DNA from: Methanolobus profundi
GTDB lineage: Archaea; Halobacteriota; Methanosarcinia; Methanosarcinales; Methanosarcinaceae
Assembly (NCBI RefSeq): GCF_900114835.1
Contig: NZ_FOUJ01000004.1
Location: forward strand, 62,001 to 126,000
DNA length: 64,000 nucleotides
Direction of reading: 5' to 3'
The notes under the pieces were generated by a model. The model was not told the origin of the DNA, did not search any database, and saw nothing but the letters and a program-made list of their open reading frames with translations. The translations under genes and the position numbers were made by a program. This document shows positions 35,467 through 44,989 of this stretch, piece by piece; within the stretch, counting starts at the first letter, position 1, and every line of letters begins with the position of its first letter.

Positions 35467-36759
35467 ATGAAGTTCATTGAAAGGCTTTTTGGAAAAAAGC
35501 AGGAAAAAGAAGAATCTCATTCAGCTGTTTTTGAGTTCAGGGAACTTGCCGTTGTAGTGAAAGATAAGTCCAGAGAAGAGGAAGAGGATCTCAAACCCGT
35601 TGTTAAAGATGGATATGAGACAATAAAGCTGGCTTTGAAAGAACTTGACACCTTAAAGAAAGAGCTGCTTGCAGCAGAGCCTATTGAGGGTGCAAGTAAA
35701 AGAGGAGAGAAGCTGGGCGATTCCAACAGGGATAATGTTGCAAACAACCTGAAGCTCATACGTGATAAGGTCAAAACTCCAGGGAACACATCACCGACAG
35801 CTGCATCCGAATTCTACATGGAAGCGAAATCCACTCTTAGAACGGTCATGGAGAACACGAACCGAAGCCTGATGTACATCAAAGCACTTTACCCGCAGGA
35901 ACATCAGAAGATCAACCATGGTCTTGCAGAGCTTGAGGATTCACTTGACGAACTCTATTCCTCGATAATGCAGGGGATCAAAAGACTTGATGACCTGCAG
36001 AAGATAGCATCCGGAACAGATGATGTCAGAAGGATCGATGAGGAGATGGAGAAAAGCACAAAGAAGATGCGTGAACTGGATTCCAGATACGAGTCCGCAA
36101 AAGAGAAACTTTCCAGGGACGATTCAAAACTTACAGAACTTGAGAACAGCAAGGAGTTCGAAAGGGCAAAGCAACTGGAAACTGAGATCAAAAAACTTGA
36201 TACAAAAATAGCAGATACTGCTTCTGAAGCAAGGAGATTGTTCACACCACTCTCAAAAGCGATATCCAGAATGGAGAAACAGGACGAGAATGATAGATGT
36301 GTACTCTCACCTGAGAACAGGAACGTACTCAGATCGATCAGGGAAGAGCCTGCTAATGCGATAGAACAGGACCTTGGACCATTCCTCTCAGAGCTTACGA
36401 ACAGAATAGAGAGCGGAGAGCTTGGGCTGAAGGATCAGATGTGCGACAAGGCTCTTAAGCAGATACAGGTCCTCAATGACAAGAAAATAATATCATCGCT
36501 TGTTGAACAAAGGAAAGAATATCTTGCAGAAAAAGAAGAGCTTACAGATGAACTGAACGGCCTTAGTATCTACAGGGAGAAAGAGGAACTTGAGAAGGAG
36601 ATGGGTAAACATCGAAGCCTTGTGAGTTCTGCCAATAACGACATAGATTCAGAGAGCAGGCACCTGTACAGCCTTAAAGATGAGATGGAGATGGCAAGGT
36701 CAGCCCTTCTCTCGAATGTAAGATCGGTCTTTGGCAAGGACAGTGAGATAGAATACTAA
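35467..36759 (+). CDS. long coiled-coil protein of unknown function
   Basis: Predicted 430 residues, rich in Glu, Lys, Leu and Arg, with heptad-like helices from about 45 to 75, 150-265 and 335-420, and almost no aromatic residues. The basic amphipathic start (MKFIERLFGKKQ) could bind a membrane surface. No Walker motif is present, so it is not an SMC or SbcC ATPase although it might be labelled so by similarity. A 41-residue basic protein follows and is probably co-transcribed. Confidence 0.75.
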   Translation: MKFIERLFGKKQEKEESHSAVFEFRELAVVVKDKSREEEEDLKPVVKDGYETIKLALKELDTLKKELLAAEPIEGASKRGEKLGDSNRDNVANNLKLIRDKVKTPGNTSPTAASEFYMEAKSTLRTVMENTNRSLMYIKALYPQEHQKINHGLAELEDSLDELYSSIMQGIKRLDDLQKIASGTDDVRRIDEEMEKSTKKMRELDSRYESAKEKLSRDDSKLTELENSKEFERAKQLETEIKKLDTKIADTASEARRLFTPLSKAISRMEKQDENDRCVLSPENRNVLRSIREEPANAIEQDLGPFLSELTNRIESGELGLKDQMCDKALKQIQVLNDKKIISSLVEQRKEYLAEKEELTDELNGLSIYREKEELEKEMGKHRSLVSSANNDIDSESRHLYSLKDEMEMARSALLSNVRSVFGKDSEIEY

Positions 36760-36785
36760 AATGATCCTATCAGGAGATGAAAAAC

Positions 36786-36911
36786 ATGGGACACGATGAA
36801 ACCAATATTCACAGACTCAAGGAAGTCGATGAATTCGTAAAGACAAAAAAGAGTGAAAAGAAGGAAGAGAAGAAGAAGGACAAGCGGAATATCCTTGGCC
36901 TTAATGACTAA
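36786..36911 (+). CDS. very small lysine/glutamate-rich protein
   Basis: A 41-residue frame (ATG 36786, TAA at 36909-36911) with GGAG 9 bases upstream. It is highly charged (KKSEKKEEKKKDKR) and ends NILGLND. It follows the coiled-coil gene by 26 bases and may be its partner. Function unknown. Confidence 0.6.
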   Translation: MGHDETNIHRLKEVDEFVKTKKSEKKEEKKKDKRNILGLND

Positions 36912-37102
36912 TTCTCATTTTTTATTTCCACTACTTGAAGGTCACTGTATGATCATGACCGTATTTTCCTATCTTCCCAATACCCACGGGTACACCCTCT
37001 TCATCAGAAACATATTTTGTACCTTAGTTCTCTAGAAGAAAAAGTAGTTCAGAGCTCTCATTTTTGGAATGAAGTACCAACATCCCATTGACATTGAAAA
37101 AG

Positions 37103-37285
37103 ATGGAAAACGATACATCTGCAGCATACAAAGTGCACAAGGATATCCACTTTGAGAACTATGAGGATCCAATTAGAGCCCTTGGTGGGGCTGTGACTTC
37201 AATATGGTTCGGTGTTGGTGCTCCTCTTGGGTGGTGGTATTTAAGAAAAATACAGAGAACACTCGATTTAAAAACTGTTTTTTAG
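37103..37285 (+). CDS. hypothetical small protein
   Basis: Predicted 60 residues from the ATG at 37103; a TTG upstream would add five. A hydrophobic stretch (GGAVTSIWFGVGAPLGWWYL) suggests one membrane segment. There is no convincing ribosome site and no family recognised. Confidence 0.35.
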   Translation: MENDTSAAYKVHKDIHFENYEDPIRALGGAVTSIWFGVGAPLGWWYLRKIQRTLDLKTVF

Positions 37286-37369
37286 AATAAAACGTGACCA
37301 TTATCTATGTGGATATCCAGTGATTACATAAAACACTAGTTAAATGTAACATAAACCACAGGTTTACTT

Positions 37370-37729
37370 CTACACCATAATTAAGGCAAAGCTGACAAAA
37401 TACACTATAATTGACCCCTCATCAAAGTAATTCCAATTGTCTACAAGAGTATTCACTGTTGCTCTACTGATTAGTAATGTTACACCAAACATATTGGCTA
37501 CTGACATTGTACTAATTAAATCTCGCACCGTATTTTCTATTTCTATTGAAATGGATGATACAACTATAAAGGAAAATATCAGAACAAGCGTTGCCATGTC
37601 TTTGCTTACGAATCTTCCACCGAAAACAAACGAGTAATCATTTGTATTATATAAAGCAATTCCACCTAGCAGAGCCATTATACAGCCAGTTACTGCAATG
37701 GTGGCTCCATCCATTAAATATTCAAACAT
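37370..37729 (-). CDS. hypothetical small membrane protein
   Basis: Predicted 119 residues with about four hydrophobic segments and a short acidic loop. AT-rich. It is 51 bases downstream of the membrane protein at 37781 on the same strand, so they may be co-transcribed. No family recognised. Confidence 0.5.
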   Translation of the reverse strand: MFEYLMDGATIAVTGCIMALLGGIALYNTNDYSFVFGGRFVSKDMATLVLIFSFIVVSSISIEIENTVRDLISTMSVANMFGVTLLISRATVNTLVDNWNYFDEGSIIVYFVSFALIMV

Positions 37730-37780
37730 ATCCCTACACCGTGTATTCGATTCACTTTTGATCCTTTATAAATATCAAAT

Positions 37781-38413
37781 CTATTTTTTCATAATCCGAT
37801 GGTATACCCTTGAGAGAGATTTTTGAAACAACGAATCAGCAATTGTGCTTTCTATAGATGTTATATCTTCTTTTTTTAATGCTTCCCATTCAGCCAGATT
37901 CTGGTGTTTTTGAAGATATATCAAATCACTTGATTCAAAAACAATGCGTTTATACAACCTTTTTTCTCCCTTCAATGTCAGGCAAACTGCGCTTTTATTA
38001 ACTACTTCCCACACGAAACCAATAGAAAATATGGCTATAAATGATATTAAGTACAGAATAGATATGAATGAGAGGGAAATAGATCCCTGAATCACAGCTT
38101 TGTTCATAGATCCCACTTCCTCTGTTGTTAGTGCACCAGAATAAGTTAAATTCTGGACTAAACCATCTACTGAACTAGCAAATATATTGAACGGTTCTGG
38201 ATTCGTAGCTATGGAATTCATAAAAGAGTACCACAAAACACATACTATTAAGACAACTACTGCAACGTTTGAAAACACTTTTTCCGTACTGTCTTTAATA
38301 TCATATAATTCATGAAAAAACAATCTTCGTGGTAAATAGAAAGCATCTTTTACAAGAAATCCGATTAATGCCAATACAAGAATAAAGCTGCTGAAGTCAG
38401 CTGGAAGTAACAT
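37781..38413 (-). CDS. hypothetical membrane protein
   Basis: Predicted 210 residues with hydrophobic segments at about 8-24, 48-66 and 112-135 and a C-terminal cytoplasmic-type tail of about 70 residues (charged, helical). No family recognised. Part of an AT-rich block of membrane-protein genes running from 37370 to 39997. Confidence 0.55.
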   Translation of the reverse strand: MLLPADFSSFILVLALIGFLVKDAFYLPRRLFFHELYDIKDSTEKVFSNVAVVVLIVCVLWYSFMNSIATNPEPFNIFASSVDGLVQNLTYSGALTTEEVGSMNKAVIQGSISLSFISILYLISFIAIFSIGFVWEVVNKSAVCLTLKGEKRLYKRIVFESSDLIYLQKHQNLAEWEALKKEDITSIESTIADSLFQKSLSRVYHRIMKK

Positions 38414-38447
38414 GAATATAAGACGAAGTATATGGATATAAATTTAT

Positions 38448-39527
38448 TTACAATATATCATGTTTCTTTTTGTCACTCTTTTTATTAGAGAATATTTTAT
38501 TCAGGGAATAAATCAAACAAATAATACTTATCAGCAAAAGCAAAAATAAAAGAGTAGTAGTTGCTTTGAGGTCATTGACTTCCACTTCAATTTCTTTGGT
38601 GCTATTGTTCAATGTTATGTCCTCTTCCCCTACATACTGATAAAATGTTTTTTCATCACGTATGTTTATGGTATAAGACACATGTTCATAAGCACCTAAT
38701 GTAACTGGGCAGATTCCAGATTCGTTGGTATTTAATTTGATATTGTAACCAACTACTTTTAGCGCGGTTCCGTTATAATTCAACGAAATATCAATACTAC
38801 AATTTGGAATTGTTTCTCCATTACGTGTTGATTTGATAACTATTTCTTCTGTATTTAGGATATAATCTATTGTTCTGTCCTCGTTTTGGCTTTCATTTTC
38901 AAATGCATATACTGGACCAAATAACCAGATATTACTATACGCTGCGAAATTGTTTTGTGGTGGAGCAAGTCTAAATCCCGAATCTGCAACCACCCAACCT
39001 ATGTCTTCGATAAATACTTCAGACCACGCGTGGTTATCAATGTCGCCACTTGAATCAATATGTCCGTCAATACTTACTCTTCTGTATGTCAGACCTGTTC
39101 TGTTTGCCATCTCTTCAAAAATTGTAGCACGTTCCCCACAATTTGCTCGTTGAATGTACATGTACCATCCAGCATCGTCGGTTATCCTAAGATTTGTTTC
39201 GTTTGAATTGAACCGTTGTAAACCTAAACCGTTTTCCCATTCGATTATATTTTGTACAATTTCTGTGTCATTTGATGACTCAAGTAAAATGCTCTCACTT
39301 GTTTTGTTTAGATATGCATCGATAGATGGCTTTTCATTCTGCACATAATTATGATATTCAATGCGAGGTTTTACCTTATCTTGATAATATTGATAACATT
39401 GGTTGGATTCATAACACAGAACAAATAGAGAAAACACTAACACTAGAAAAAGAAGGACTAATTGCTTTTTGTTTCTTATGCACGACTGCATAATTGGCAT
39501 TCTTTTTTTAAATTGCACATATACCAA
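38448..39527 (-). CDS. membrane-anchored transglutaminase-like protein
   Basis: Predicted 359 residues. One membrane segment near the N-terminus (about 24-41) and one near the C-terminus (about 321-340) flank an outer domain. A transglutaminase-like Cys-His-Asp set is visible: Cys at about 130 (ANCGERA), His at about 168 (DNHAWSEVF) and Asp at about 183 (VVADSGF). This fold usually makes or breaks amide bonds in proteins or cell envelopes. After it comes an Ig-like region (about 230-315). A surface proteolytic or crosslinking role is inferred. First gene of the AT-rich minus-strand block. Confidence 0.75.
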   Translation of the reverse strand: MVYVQFKKRMPIMQSCIRNKKQLVLLFLVLVFSLFVLCYESNQCYQYYQDKVKPRIEYHNYVQNEKPSIDAYLNKTSESILLESSNDTEIVQNIIEWENGLGLQRFNSNETNLRITDDAGWYMYIQRANCGERATIFEEMANRTGLTYRRVSIDGHIDSSGDIDNHAWSEVFIEDIGWVVADSGFRLAPPQNNFAAYSNIWLFGPVYAFENESQNEDRTIDYILNTEEIVIKSTRNGETIPNCSIDISLNYNGTALKVVGYNIKLNTNESGICPVTLGAYEHVSYTINIRDEKTFYQYVGEEDITLNNSTKEIEVEVNDLKATTTLLFLLLLISIICLIYSLNKIFSNKKSDKKKHDIL

Positions 39528-39651
39528 CTGGCCGATGATAATAAATATTTTATTGCGATACGTAAAGATTGCATTGTTGTTAATGCTGTCAGTGGTATCC
39601 GCATCATAAACAATTCAACATTTTTTAATAACATTGTATGAATCTTGTCAT

Positions 39652-39997
39652 ATGCGTTATTTCTACGATGTTAAAGGTCTGCTAATACTAACCATTATCA
39701 TCTACTATGCTTTTTTTGTACTTTTACCAGAAATAACTTCTCTGACAAGTGCTGACTTTTCAACATCGAGGGCAATTGGTGTTTCGTTTATAGTTGCTGC
39801 ATGGGTTTCAATGCGTGGATGGAGATGGTAATGTAGGATTTGATTGGGAGAAAACTGACGTTACTAATTTTGCAGCTGGTGTAGTTGTCATTGTAGCAAT
39901 AGCAAGTGGTTTTTTTGGAATTCACTCTCTGAGTGTAAATGAGTTTACTAAGAAACTTTATTATGGAGCTGCCGTTTTTGTTTTGTACGCACTCTGA
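39652..39997 (+). pseudogene. small membrane-protein gene, apparently frameshifted
   Basis: The first part (ATG 39652 to a stop at 39829-39831) gives two hydrophobic segments; the second (to 39997) continues in another frame with two more (FAAGVVVIVAIASGFFGI and YYGAAVFVLYAL) and has no good start codon. The simplest reading is one four-segment membrane protein broken by a one- or two-base indel near 39815-39835, around GGATGGAGATGG. A sequencing error would look the same. Confidence 0.5.
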
Positions 39998-40307
39998 GTA
40001 GAAGTTAGGATTCAGAAATTAAAGTACTCACTTGAGAAAAGAGATGAGTAATATTTTAACTTTCTATTATACACTTTTCTTTGTTCTCTTTTTCATAATT
40101 GGATAGAAAAGTATTTGAAAAAAGGAATACAACATATAATTATAGCTTAAGATCATGTGGGGGTCAAAGCGATACAATAATATATTACGGATAATTATAT
40201 TAATTGTAGTCTTACTCACGAGTATTGCGAATTTCAAATCGCCAAATTTAAATATATTCGTTTAATATGAACTAAAAAGTCTGATAACTAATTGTAGGTG
40301 CAATAAA
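39998..40307 (+). promoter_or_regulatory. gene-free stretch with promoter for the small gene / GNAT pair
   Basis: No gene found. TTTAAATATA at 40248-40257 is a good TATA box, giving a transcript start near 40280. AGGTG at 40296-40300 is the ribosome site for the ATG at 40308. Confidence 0.5.
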
Positions 40308-40454
40308 ATGTCTGAGGTAGTAGAACACATTCCTGAGCTAAAAGGGGTCGATTTTGATATATTTATCGAGCGGCTAAATCAGGATATTACTGCAGAAGAA
40401 GCTAGTGAGGTCCGCAAATGGGCACTCTGCACGACATATCAATTCAAAGACTAA
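40308..40454 (+). CDS. 48-residue protein upstream of a toxin-like acetyltransferase
   Basis: A short frame with a clear ribosome site (AGGTG, 7 bases before the ATG). The protein is acidic (MSEVVEHIPELKGVDFDIFIERLNQD) and helical, with EEASEVRKWAL near the end. It does not show the ribbon-helix-helix pattern of the usual antitoxins of GNAT toxins. It ends 9 bases before the GNAT gene. An antitoxin role is inferred from position only. Confidence 0.6.
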   Translation: MSEVVEHIPELKGVDFDIFIERLNQDITAEEASEVRKWALCTTYQFKD

Positions 40455-40463
40455 TTTTTTTCA

Positions 40464-41330
40464 ATGCCTCTTAAAAGATTTACAAAATCGGTGCTTACTG
40501 CTGATTGTCTCCCCCTTATTGGTGATTTTGATTGTGGTAGCTCACAGCACTCTGATTTTGATAAATTAAACGCGTTTCTGAAGGAACGGGCGTTGGAGTA
40601 CAACCAAGATCATTTTTCTAGAACCAACATATACCATGAAGATGGTAAATGTGCTGCATATTATAGTTTATCTATGAATGCTATTAATGGAAAAAAAATC
40701 GATGTTGATGATCAATACCGTTCCTTAAAAAGCTACCCTGCACTATTTTTAACTCGCTTTGCAGTAGATAAAAAATATCAGCGAAGTGGAATTGGAAGGG
40801 GAGTAATTAACGACATCATAATGAATGCATATCGAGACGGTGAAGTGGCAGCAAGGTTTCTTTATGTTGATGCAAGCCCAATGTCGGTATCTTGGTATCT
40901 TGGTAATCCATTGTTCACAGTGTTGTATTCTGAATTGACAGAAAGAATAGAGCAATGTATAGAATCACATATTATCGAGAAATTGAATAAGCGCTTGGTA
41001 GAGGGCCATCCAATTGAGTTTGTGTTGAGTGTGGAAGGGGAATTAGAATCATTAAAAAAGAACAGTGAGAAAATACTAATAGCACATGTTAAAGACATTT
41101 TTAATGATTTATGCGAAACAATAACCATATTCACCGACTGCAATTCAAAGATTAAACTGACTTTTGAAAACAACAAACCAAAAATTACTCTTGATAACTT
41201 CAACACACGACAAAACCATGAGGGCATTCGTGATTGGTTGAAGCAAGCAGATAATGTTCTAAATCTTGATATTACCGTTCCGCTATACCTGGACATGAAA
41301 AAATATTATATGGCCCTCTATGGCTGTTAA
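40464..41330 (+). CDS. GNAT acetyltransferase resembling TacT-type toxins, with C-terminal extension
   Basis: Predicted 288 residues. The first 150 match the GNAT pattern of toxin acetyltransferases that modify aminoacyl-tRNA: FDCGSSQHSDFDKLNAFL near the start, an AAYYSLSMNAI strand, then FAVDKKYQRSGIGRGVINDI, in which Q/R-x-x-G-x-G binds acetyl-CoA. The remaining 140 residues are a mostly helical, Lys/Glu-rich extension not usual in these toxins. No ribosome site of its own is visible; translation may be coupled to the small gene 9 bases upstream. Toxicity is not shown by sequence; an ordinary acetyltransferase is the alternative. Confidence 0.75.
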   Translation: MPLKRFTKSVLTADCLPLIGDFDCGSSQHSDFDKLNAFLKERALEYNQDHFSRTNIYHEDGKCAAYYSLSMNAINGKKIDVDDQYRSLKSYPALFLTRFAVDKKYQRSGIGRGVINDIIMNAYRDGEVAARFLYVDASPMSVSWYLGNPLFTVLYSELTERIEQCIESHIIEKLNKRLVEGHPIEFVLSVEGELESLKKNSEKILIAHVKDIFNDLCETITIFTDCNSKIKLTFENNKPKITLDNFNTRQNHEGIRDWLKQADNVLNLDITVPLYLDMKKYYMALYGC

Positions 41331-41483
41331 TCTGGTTGATGATTTGCTAATAACTCTTTTTTAGTAGCGTGCATCCACACCCAAATAACACGATGATTGC
41401 GTAAAGAAGGACAGTAATCTCGTTAGTTCTGTTTTTACTTGGACAAAAAATTACACAATAATAGGATTATGGAAAATAAAAAG

Positions 41484-41558
41484 CGATCCCGAAGGGATTT
41501 GAACCCCTGACCCTCGGGTTAGAAGCCCGATGCTATATCCTGGCTAAGCCACGGGACC
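41484..41558 (-). tRNA. tRNA-Arg (TCT)
   Basis: 75 bases on the minus strand fold as a cloverleaf. The acceptor stem GGTCCCG/CGGGATC has one G-U pair. The anticodon stem TCGGG/CCCGA carries loop CTTCTAA, giving anticodon TCT. The T-loop is TTCAAAT. No CCA is encoded and no intron is seen. Confidence 0.95.
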
Positions 41559-41719
41559 GCTGTGGATTGGCTGGATTGTGAAATAGGTTTTCTAGCATAA
41601 AAGCCTTTTGTAAGGAATGCACTACTTCTCCTAATTACATAAAGTGTGTATGTGAATACAAATAAATAATAGTTTGACATCAACACTAGCAACTATCTAT
41701 TAATACTGAGGCTTTATAC

Positions 41720-42598
41720 ATGAGTGAACTTTTGATATATTACAATGGTGACTTTGTCCCAAAATCACAGGCCACAACATCTGTCTATGATCATGGATTT
41801 CTGTACGGTGACGGTGTCTTTGAGGGAATAAGAGCTTACAACGGACGTGTCTTCAAATTACGTGAGCACGTTGACAGGCTCTACGACTCTGCAAAGGCTA
41901 TCGCTCTTGAAATACCAATGACAAGAGAAGAGATGGAAGAGGCTATTCTGGAAACGCTCCGAAAGAACAACCTTACGGATGCGTATATCAGACCTATCGT
42001 ATCAAGAGGTGTCGGAGACCTTGGACTGGACCCAAGGAAATGCCCTAAACCGAACATATTCATCATCTCACAGGAATGGGGTGCAATGTACGGTGACCTC
42101 TATGAAGTTGGCCTGACAGGTGTCACAGTCTCAGTAAGGAGAAACTCCTGCGATGCACTTTCACCGAACATCAAGTCACTTAACTACCTGAACAACATCC
42201 TCGCAAAGATCGAGGCTAACGAGAAGGGCGGAGATGAAGCTATATTCTTCGACCAGAACGGTTACCTCTCAGAAGGATCAGGAGATAACATATTCATCAT
42301 CAAGAACGGTAAGGTATACACACCACCTACCATCAACAACCTCAAAGGTATCACAAGAGCAACAGCAATTGAGCTTCTTGCGGACATGGGCATCGAGACC
42401 CACGTTGAGAACCTTGGAATGTTCGACCTCTACACCGCTGACGAGATATTCGTCACAGGAACAGCAGCAGAAGCTGCACCTCTTGTAAAGGTAGATGGTC
42501 GTCCTATAGGTGATGGAAAGCCAGGACCTATCACTGGAAAGATGGTCGAAGCTTTCGAGAAGGCCACAACCACTACAGGTACACCGATCAATCCTTAG
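41720..42598 (+). CDS. ilvE: branched-chain amino acid aminotransferase
   Basis: Predicted 292 residues, a PLP fold-type IV enzyme that transfers the amino group between glutamate and the keto acids of Val, Leu and Ile. Landmarks: [20 protein letters not shown] at 23-42, the probable PLP Lys at about 152 (NIKSLNYL), SEGSGDNIF and GTAAEAAPL. Length and motifs match archaeal and bacterial IlvE. It is monocistronic with a good terminator. D-amino acid or 4-amino-4-deoxychorismate enzymes share the fold, but FEGIRAYNG and the overall match favour IlvE. Confidence 0.93.
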   Translation: MSELLIYYNGDFVPKSQATTSVYDHGFLYGDGVFEGIRAYNGRVFKLREHVDRLYDSAKAIALEIPMTREEMEEAILETLRKNNLTDAYIRPIVSRGVGDLGLDPRKCPKPNIFIISQEWGAMYGDLYEVGLTGVTVSVRRNSCDALSPNIKSLNYLNNILAKIEANEKGGDEAIFFDQNGYLSEGSGDNIFIIKNGKVYTPPTINNLKGITRATAIELLADMGIETHVENLGMFDLYTADEIFVTGTAAEAAPLVKVDGRPIGDGKPGPITGKMVEAFEKATTTTGTPINP

Positions 42599-42606
42599 AA
42601 CCTTAC

Positions 42607-42650
42607 ATGAAGAGCTGACTCTTCATACCTTTTCTTCTTTTTTATTTCTT
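42607..42650 (+). terminator. terminator of ilvE
   Basis: A perfect 8-base stem, ATGAAGAG (42607-42614) with CTCTTCAT (42619-42626), loop CTGA, followed by a T-rich tract. Confidence 0.65.
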
Positions 42651-42750
42651 CAAAACATTAATTAGTGATAACTTCATTTATATATTGAATAAAAATAATA
42701 TTATCATGAAATACCAGGTGGAGATGGTGTTCCATAAATGAGGTTTTAAA

Positions 42751-42999
42751 ATGGAAACTGAGGGAGAAAAGGATAAAATAATAGTGAAGAACCTGAAGTA
42801 TCTTAATGATTCAGTGCTTGCGATCTTACTTCTGATGCCGGTTACCCTTGTTATCATCTTTGAGGCACTTGATGAGACAGGAAATCTGCAATGGATCTCA
42901 ATCGCAACATGGATTGTATACCTGATGGGATTGTGGTATGTCGCTTCAAGGATATTCAGGCTTAACAAAACGCTTATAGAGTATATTGACGAAAAGTAG
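42751..42999 (+). CDS. small two-segment membrane protein
   Basis: Predicted 82 residues: a charged start (METEGEKDKIIVKN), hydrophobic segments at about 22-40 and 49-66, and a charged tail. It ends 10 bases before the moeA start and is probably co-transcribed. No family recognised. Confidence 0.55.
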   Translation: METEGEKDKIIVKNLKYLNDSVLAILLLMPVTLVIIFEALDETGNLQWISIATWIVYLMGLWYVASRIFRLNKTLIEYIDEK

Positions 43000-43009
43000 A
43001 CCGACCAGA

Positions 43010-44920
43010 ATGGAACGTAAAGAATTCAGAGAACTGACATCCGTTGAGGATGCAAGGACACTGGTTGACAAGATCAGGGTCCAACCGGAAACTACTATTT
43101 TACCAATTGAAGGAACAGCAGGGCAGATACTGGCAGAAGATATACTCTCAGGTGTCAATGTACCTGCTTTCAACCGTTCTATAAAGGACGGATATGCCAT
43201 CCGTGCAAAGGATAGTTATCAGGCAAGTGAACCAGAGCCACAGGAACTTAAGCTCATAGGTGCCATACCTGCCGGCTGTTCAGACAGCTTTTTTGTTGAT
43301 GACGGAGAGGCCATAGAGATATCCACTGGAGCACCGATCCCCGATGGTGCTGATGCGGTTATAATGGTCGAGAACACAAAACAAAAAGAGAATTCCGTGC
43401 TGATCTACCAGCCTGTGCATATCGGTGAGAACATCATGCGCGCAGGGACCGATATCATGAAAGGTGAAAGGATCCTGCGGAAGAACACACGCATGGGATC
43501 CCGTGAGATAGGAGTGCTGGCTTCTATCGGAATGGATAAGGCTCCGGTGAAGAGACTTATCGTGGGAATTATATCAACAGGCAGCGAGTTGATAAAGCCC
43601 GGAGAAGTATTGGGGCTTAGCAAGATATATGATGCGAATTCCTATGCCATCGCAGCAGCGATCGAGGAATGCGGCGGAACTCCGAAGATATATGGTATCG
43701 TTCCTGACGAAGAAGAGGTCATGGAAAGAACACTTGAAACCGCCATCGATGAATGTGATATAGTCCTCACATCAGGAAGCACCTCAGCAGGTGCTGGTGA
43801 CATAATGTATATGATCATTGAGGAAAAGGGAGAGACACTCACACATGGCATTGCCATCAAACCCGGAAAACCTGTTGTTATCGGCATGATAGATGGCACA
43901 CCCACCATAGGACTGCCAGGAAACCCTACATCTGCCCTCAGTATTTTCAACGAGTTCGTGGCACCGATAATTTACAATTCACTTGGCCTTAAGCCATCGT
44001 TTAAGACAAAGGTTACCGCTGTAATGGGAACCGGCATACGTTCCGGAGGCAGAGAAGAGCTATTCCCCGTCGGTGTTGTGAGAGGGAAGGTATACCCTGC
44101 TGACAAAACATCAGGGGCTATAACCACACTATCTGATGCTGACGGAATAATTGAGATCAGGGCACATACCGAGTATATCGAACCGGGATCCGAAGTTGAG
44201 GTCACCATGTTCGGAAACGTAAGGAGTCCTGACCTGATGCTCATAGGAGGGCAGTGTCCTGGAATAGACCTGCTTGAAGAGATGACAGGACTTATGTTCA
44301 GGACATTGAACATGGGGTCGAGTGCAGGATTCACAGCAATGTCCGGCGGGACTGCTGACATAGCATGCGTGAATATGGTGGATGCAGATGGAAATTACAA
44401 TTCATCAGTTCTGGAGAAAATGAACCTTAAGGATGTAGTGCTGGTAAAAGGATACAGACGAGAGCAGGGATTGATATTCAGCCCTGACAACCATGTCTAT
44501 GGACTTGAGGATATTGTAAATCTCCAGATCATCAACAGGAACCGGGGTTCAGGTACAAGGGCACTTTTGGACAGGGAACTCGGACTGCTGGCAGAAGTGA
44601 AAGGAACATCTAAAAGCGAGCTTATCAAAGATCTCAAAGGATATAATTCAGGTTCCAAGACCCACCGGTCGGCCTGTGATGCTGTGAAGAGCGGAAAGGC
44701 GGATGTTGCCTTTGGCATTAGGGCTGCGGCAGAGGAAGCAGGACTTGAATTCATTCCGGTTGCAGAGGATGAGTTTGATTTTGTAATAAGGAAAGACCTT
44801 CTGGAGATAAAAGAAGTACAAATGTTCCTTGAAACACTTAGCTCTGAGGACTTCTCAAAAAGACTTCCACAGGGAATGTATACATACGAACTGACCGGTA
44901 GTATAATATCCTCCTTTTGA
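43010..44920 (+). CDS. moeA: molybdopterin molybdotransferase MoeA fused to a periplasmic-binding-like domain
   Basis: Predicted 636 residues. Residues 1-400 are MoeA: NVPAFNRSIKDGYAI, STGAPIPDGADAVIM, SGSTSAGAGD and PTIGLPGNPTSA, the core of the enzyme that puts molybdate or tungstate into adenylylated molybdopterin. Residues about 405-636 are a PBP-like domain (GQCPGIDLLEE, NRNRGSGTRALLD, GKADVAFGIRAAAE) related to ModA/LysR effector domains, which may bind the oxyanion or a ligand. This fusion is known in archaea. The ATG at 43010 is preferred over a TTG at 42986 inside the upstream gene. Works with the modABC transporter 9 kb away. Confidence 0.9.
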   Translation: MERKEFRELTSVEDARTLVDKIRVQPETTILPIEGTAGQILAEDILSGVNVPAFNRSIKDGYAIRAKDSYQASEPEPQELKLIGAIPAGCSDSFFVDDGEAIEISTGAPIPDGADAVIMVENTKQKENSVLIYQPVHIGENIMRAGTDIMKGERILRKNTRMGSREIGVLASIGMDKAPVKRLIVGIISTGSELIKPGEVLGLSKIYDANSYAIAAAIEECGGTPKIYGIVPDEEEVMERTLETAIDECDIVLTSGSTSAGAGDIMYMIIEEKGETLTHGIAIKPGKPVVIGMIDGTPTIGLPGNPTSALSIFNEFVAPIIYNSLGLKPSFKTKVTAVMGTGIRSGGREELFPVGVVRGKVYPADKTSGAITTLSDADGIIEIRAHTEYIEPGSEVEVTMFGNVRSPDLMLIGGQCPGIDLLEEMTGLMFRTLNMGSSAGFTAMSGGTADIACVNMVDADGNYNSSVLEKMNLKDVVLVKGYRREQGLIFSPDNHVYGLEDIVNLQIINRNRGSGTRALLDRELGLLAEVKGTSKSELIKDLKGYNSGSKTHRSACDAVKSGKADVAFGIRAAAEEAGLEFIPVAEDEFDFVIRKDLLEIKEVQMFLETLSSEDFSKRLPQGMYTYELTGSIISSF

Positions 44921-44989
44921 CGTTAAGTCCTACTGAGACTGAGAAATTCGAGAAGAGCTTTTTTATTTTGACGTTATGGTAGGTTACAA

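Noticed and set aside
35467-36759. SbcC/SMC-type ATPase for the coiled-coil protein
   Set aside because: No Walker A, Walker B or signature motif is present; similarity would be only from coiled-coil composition.
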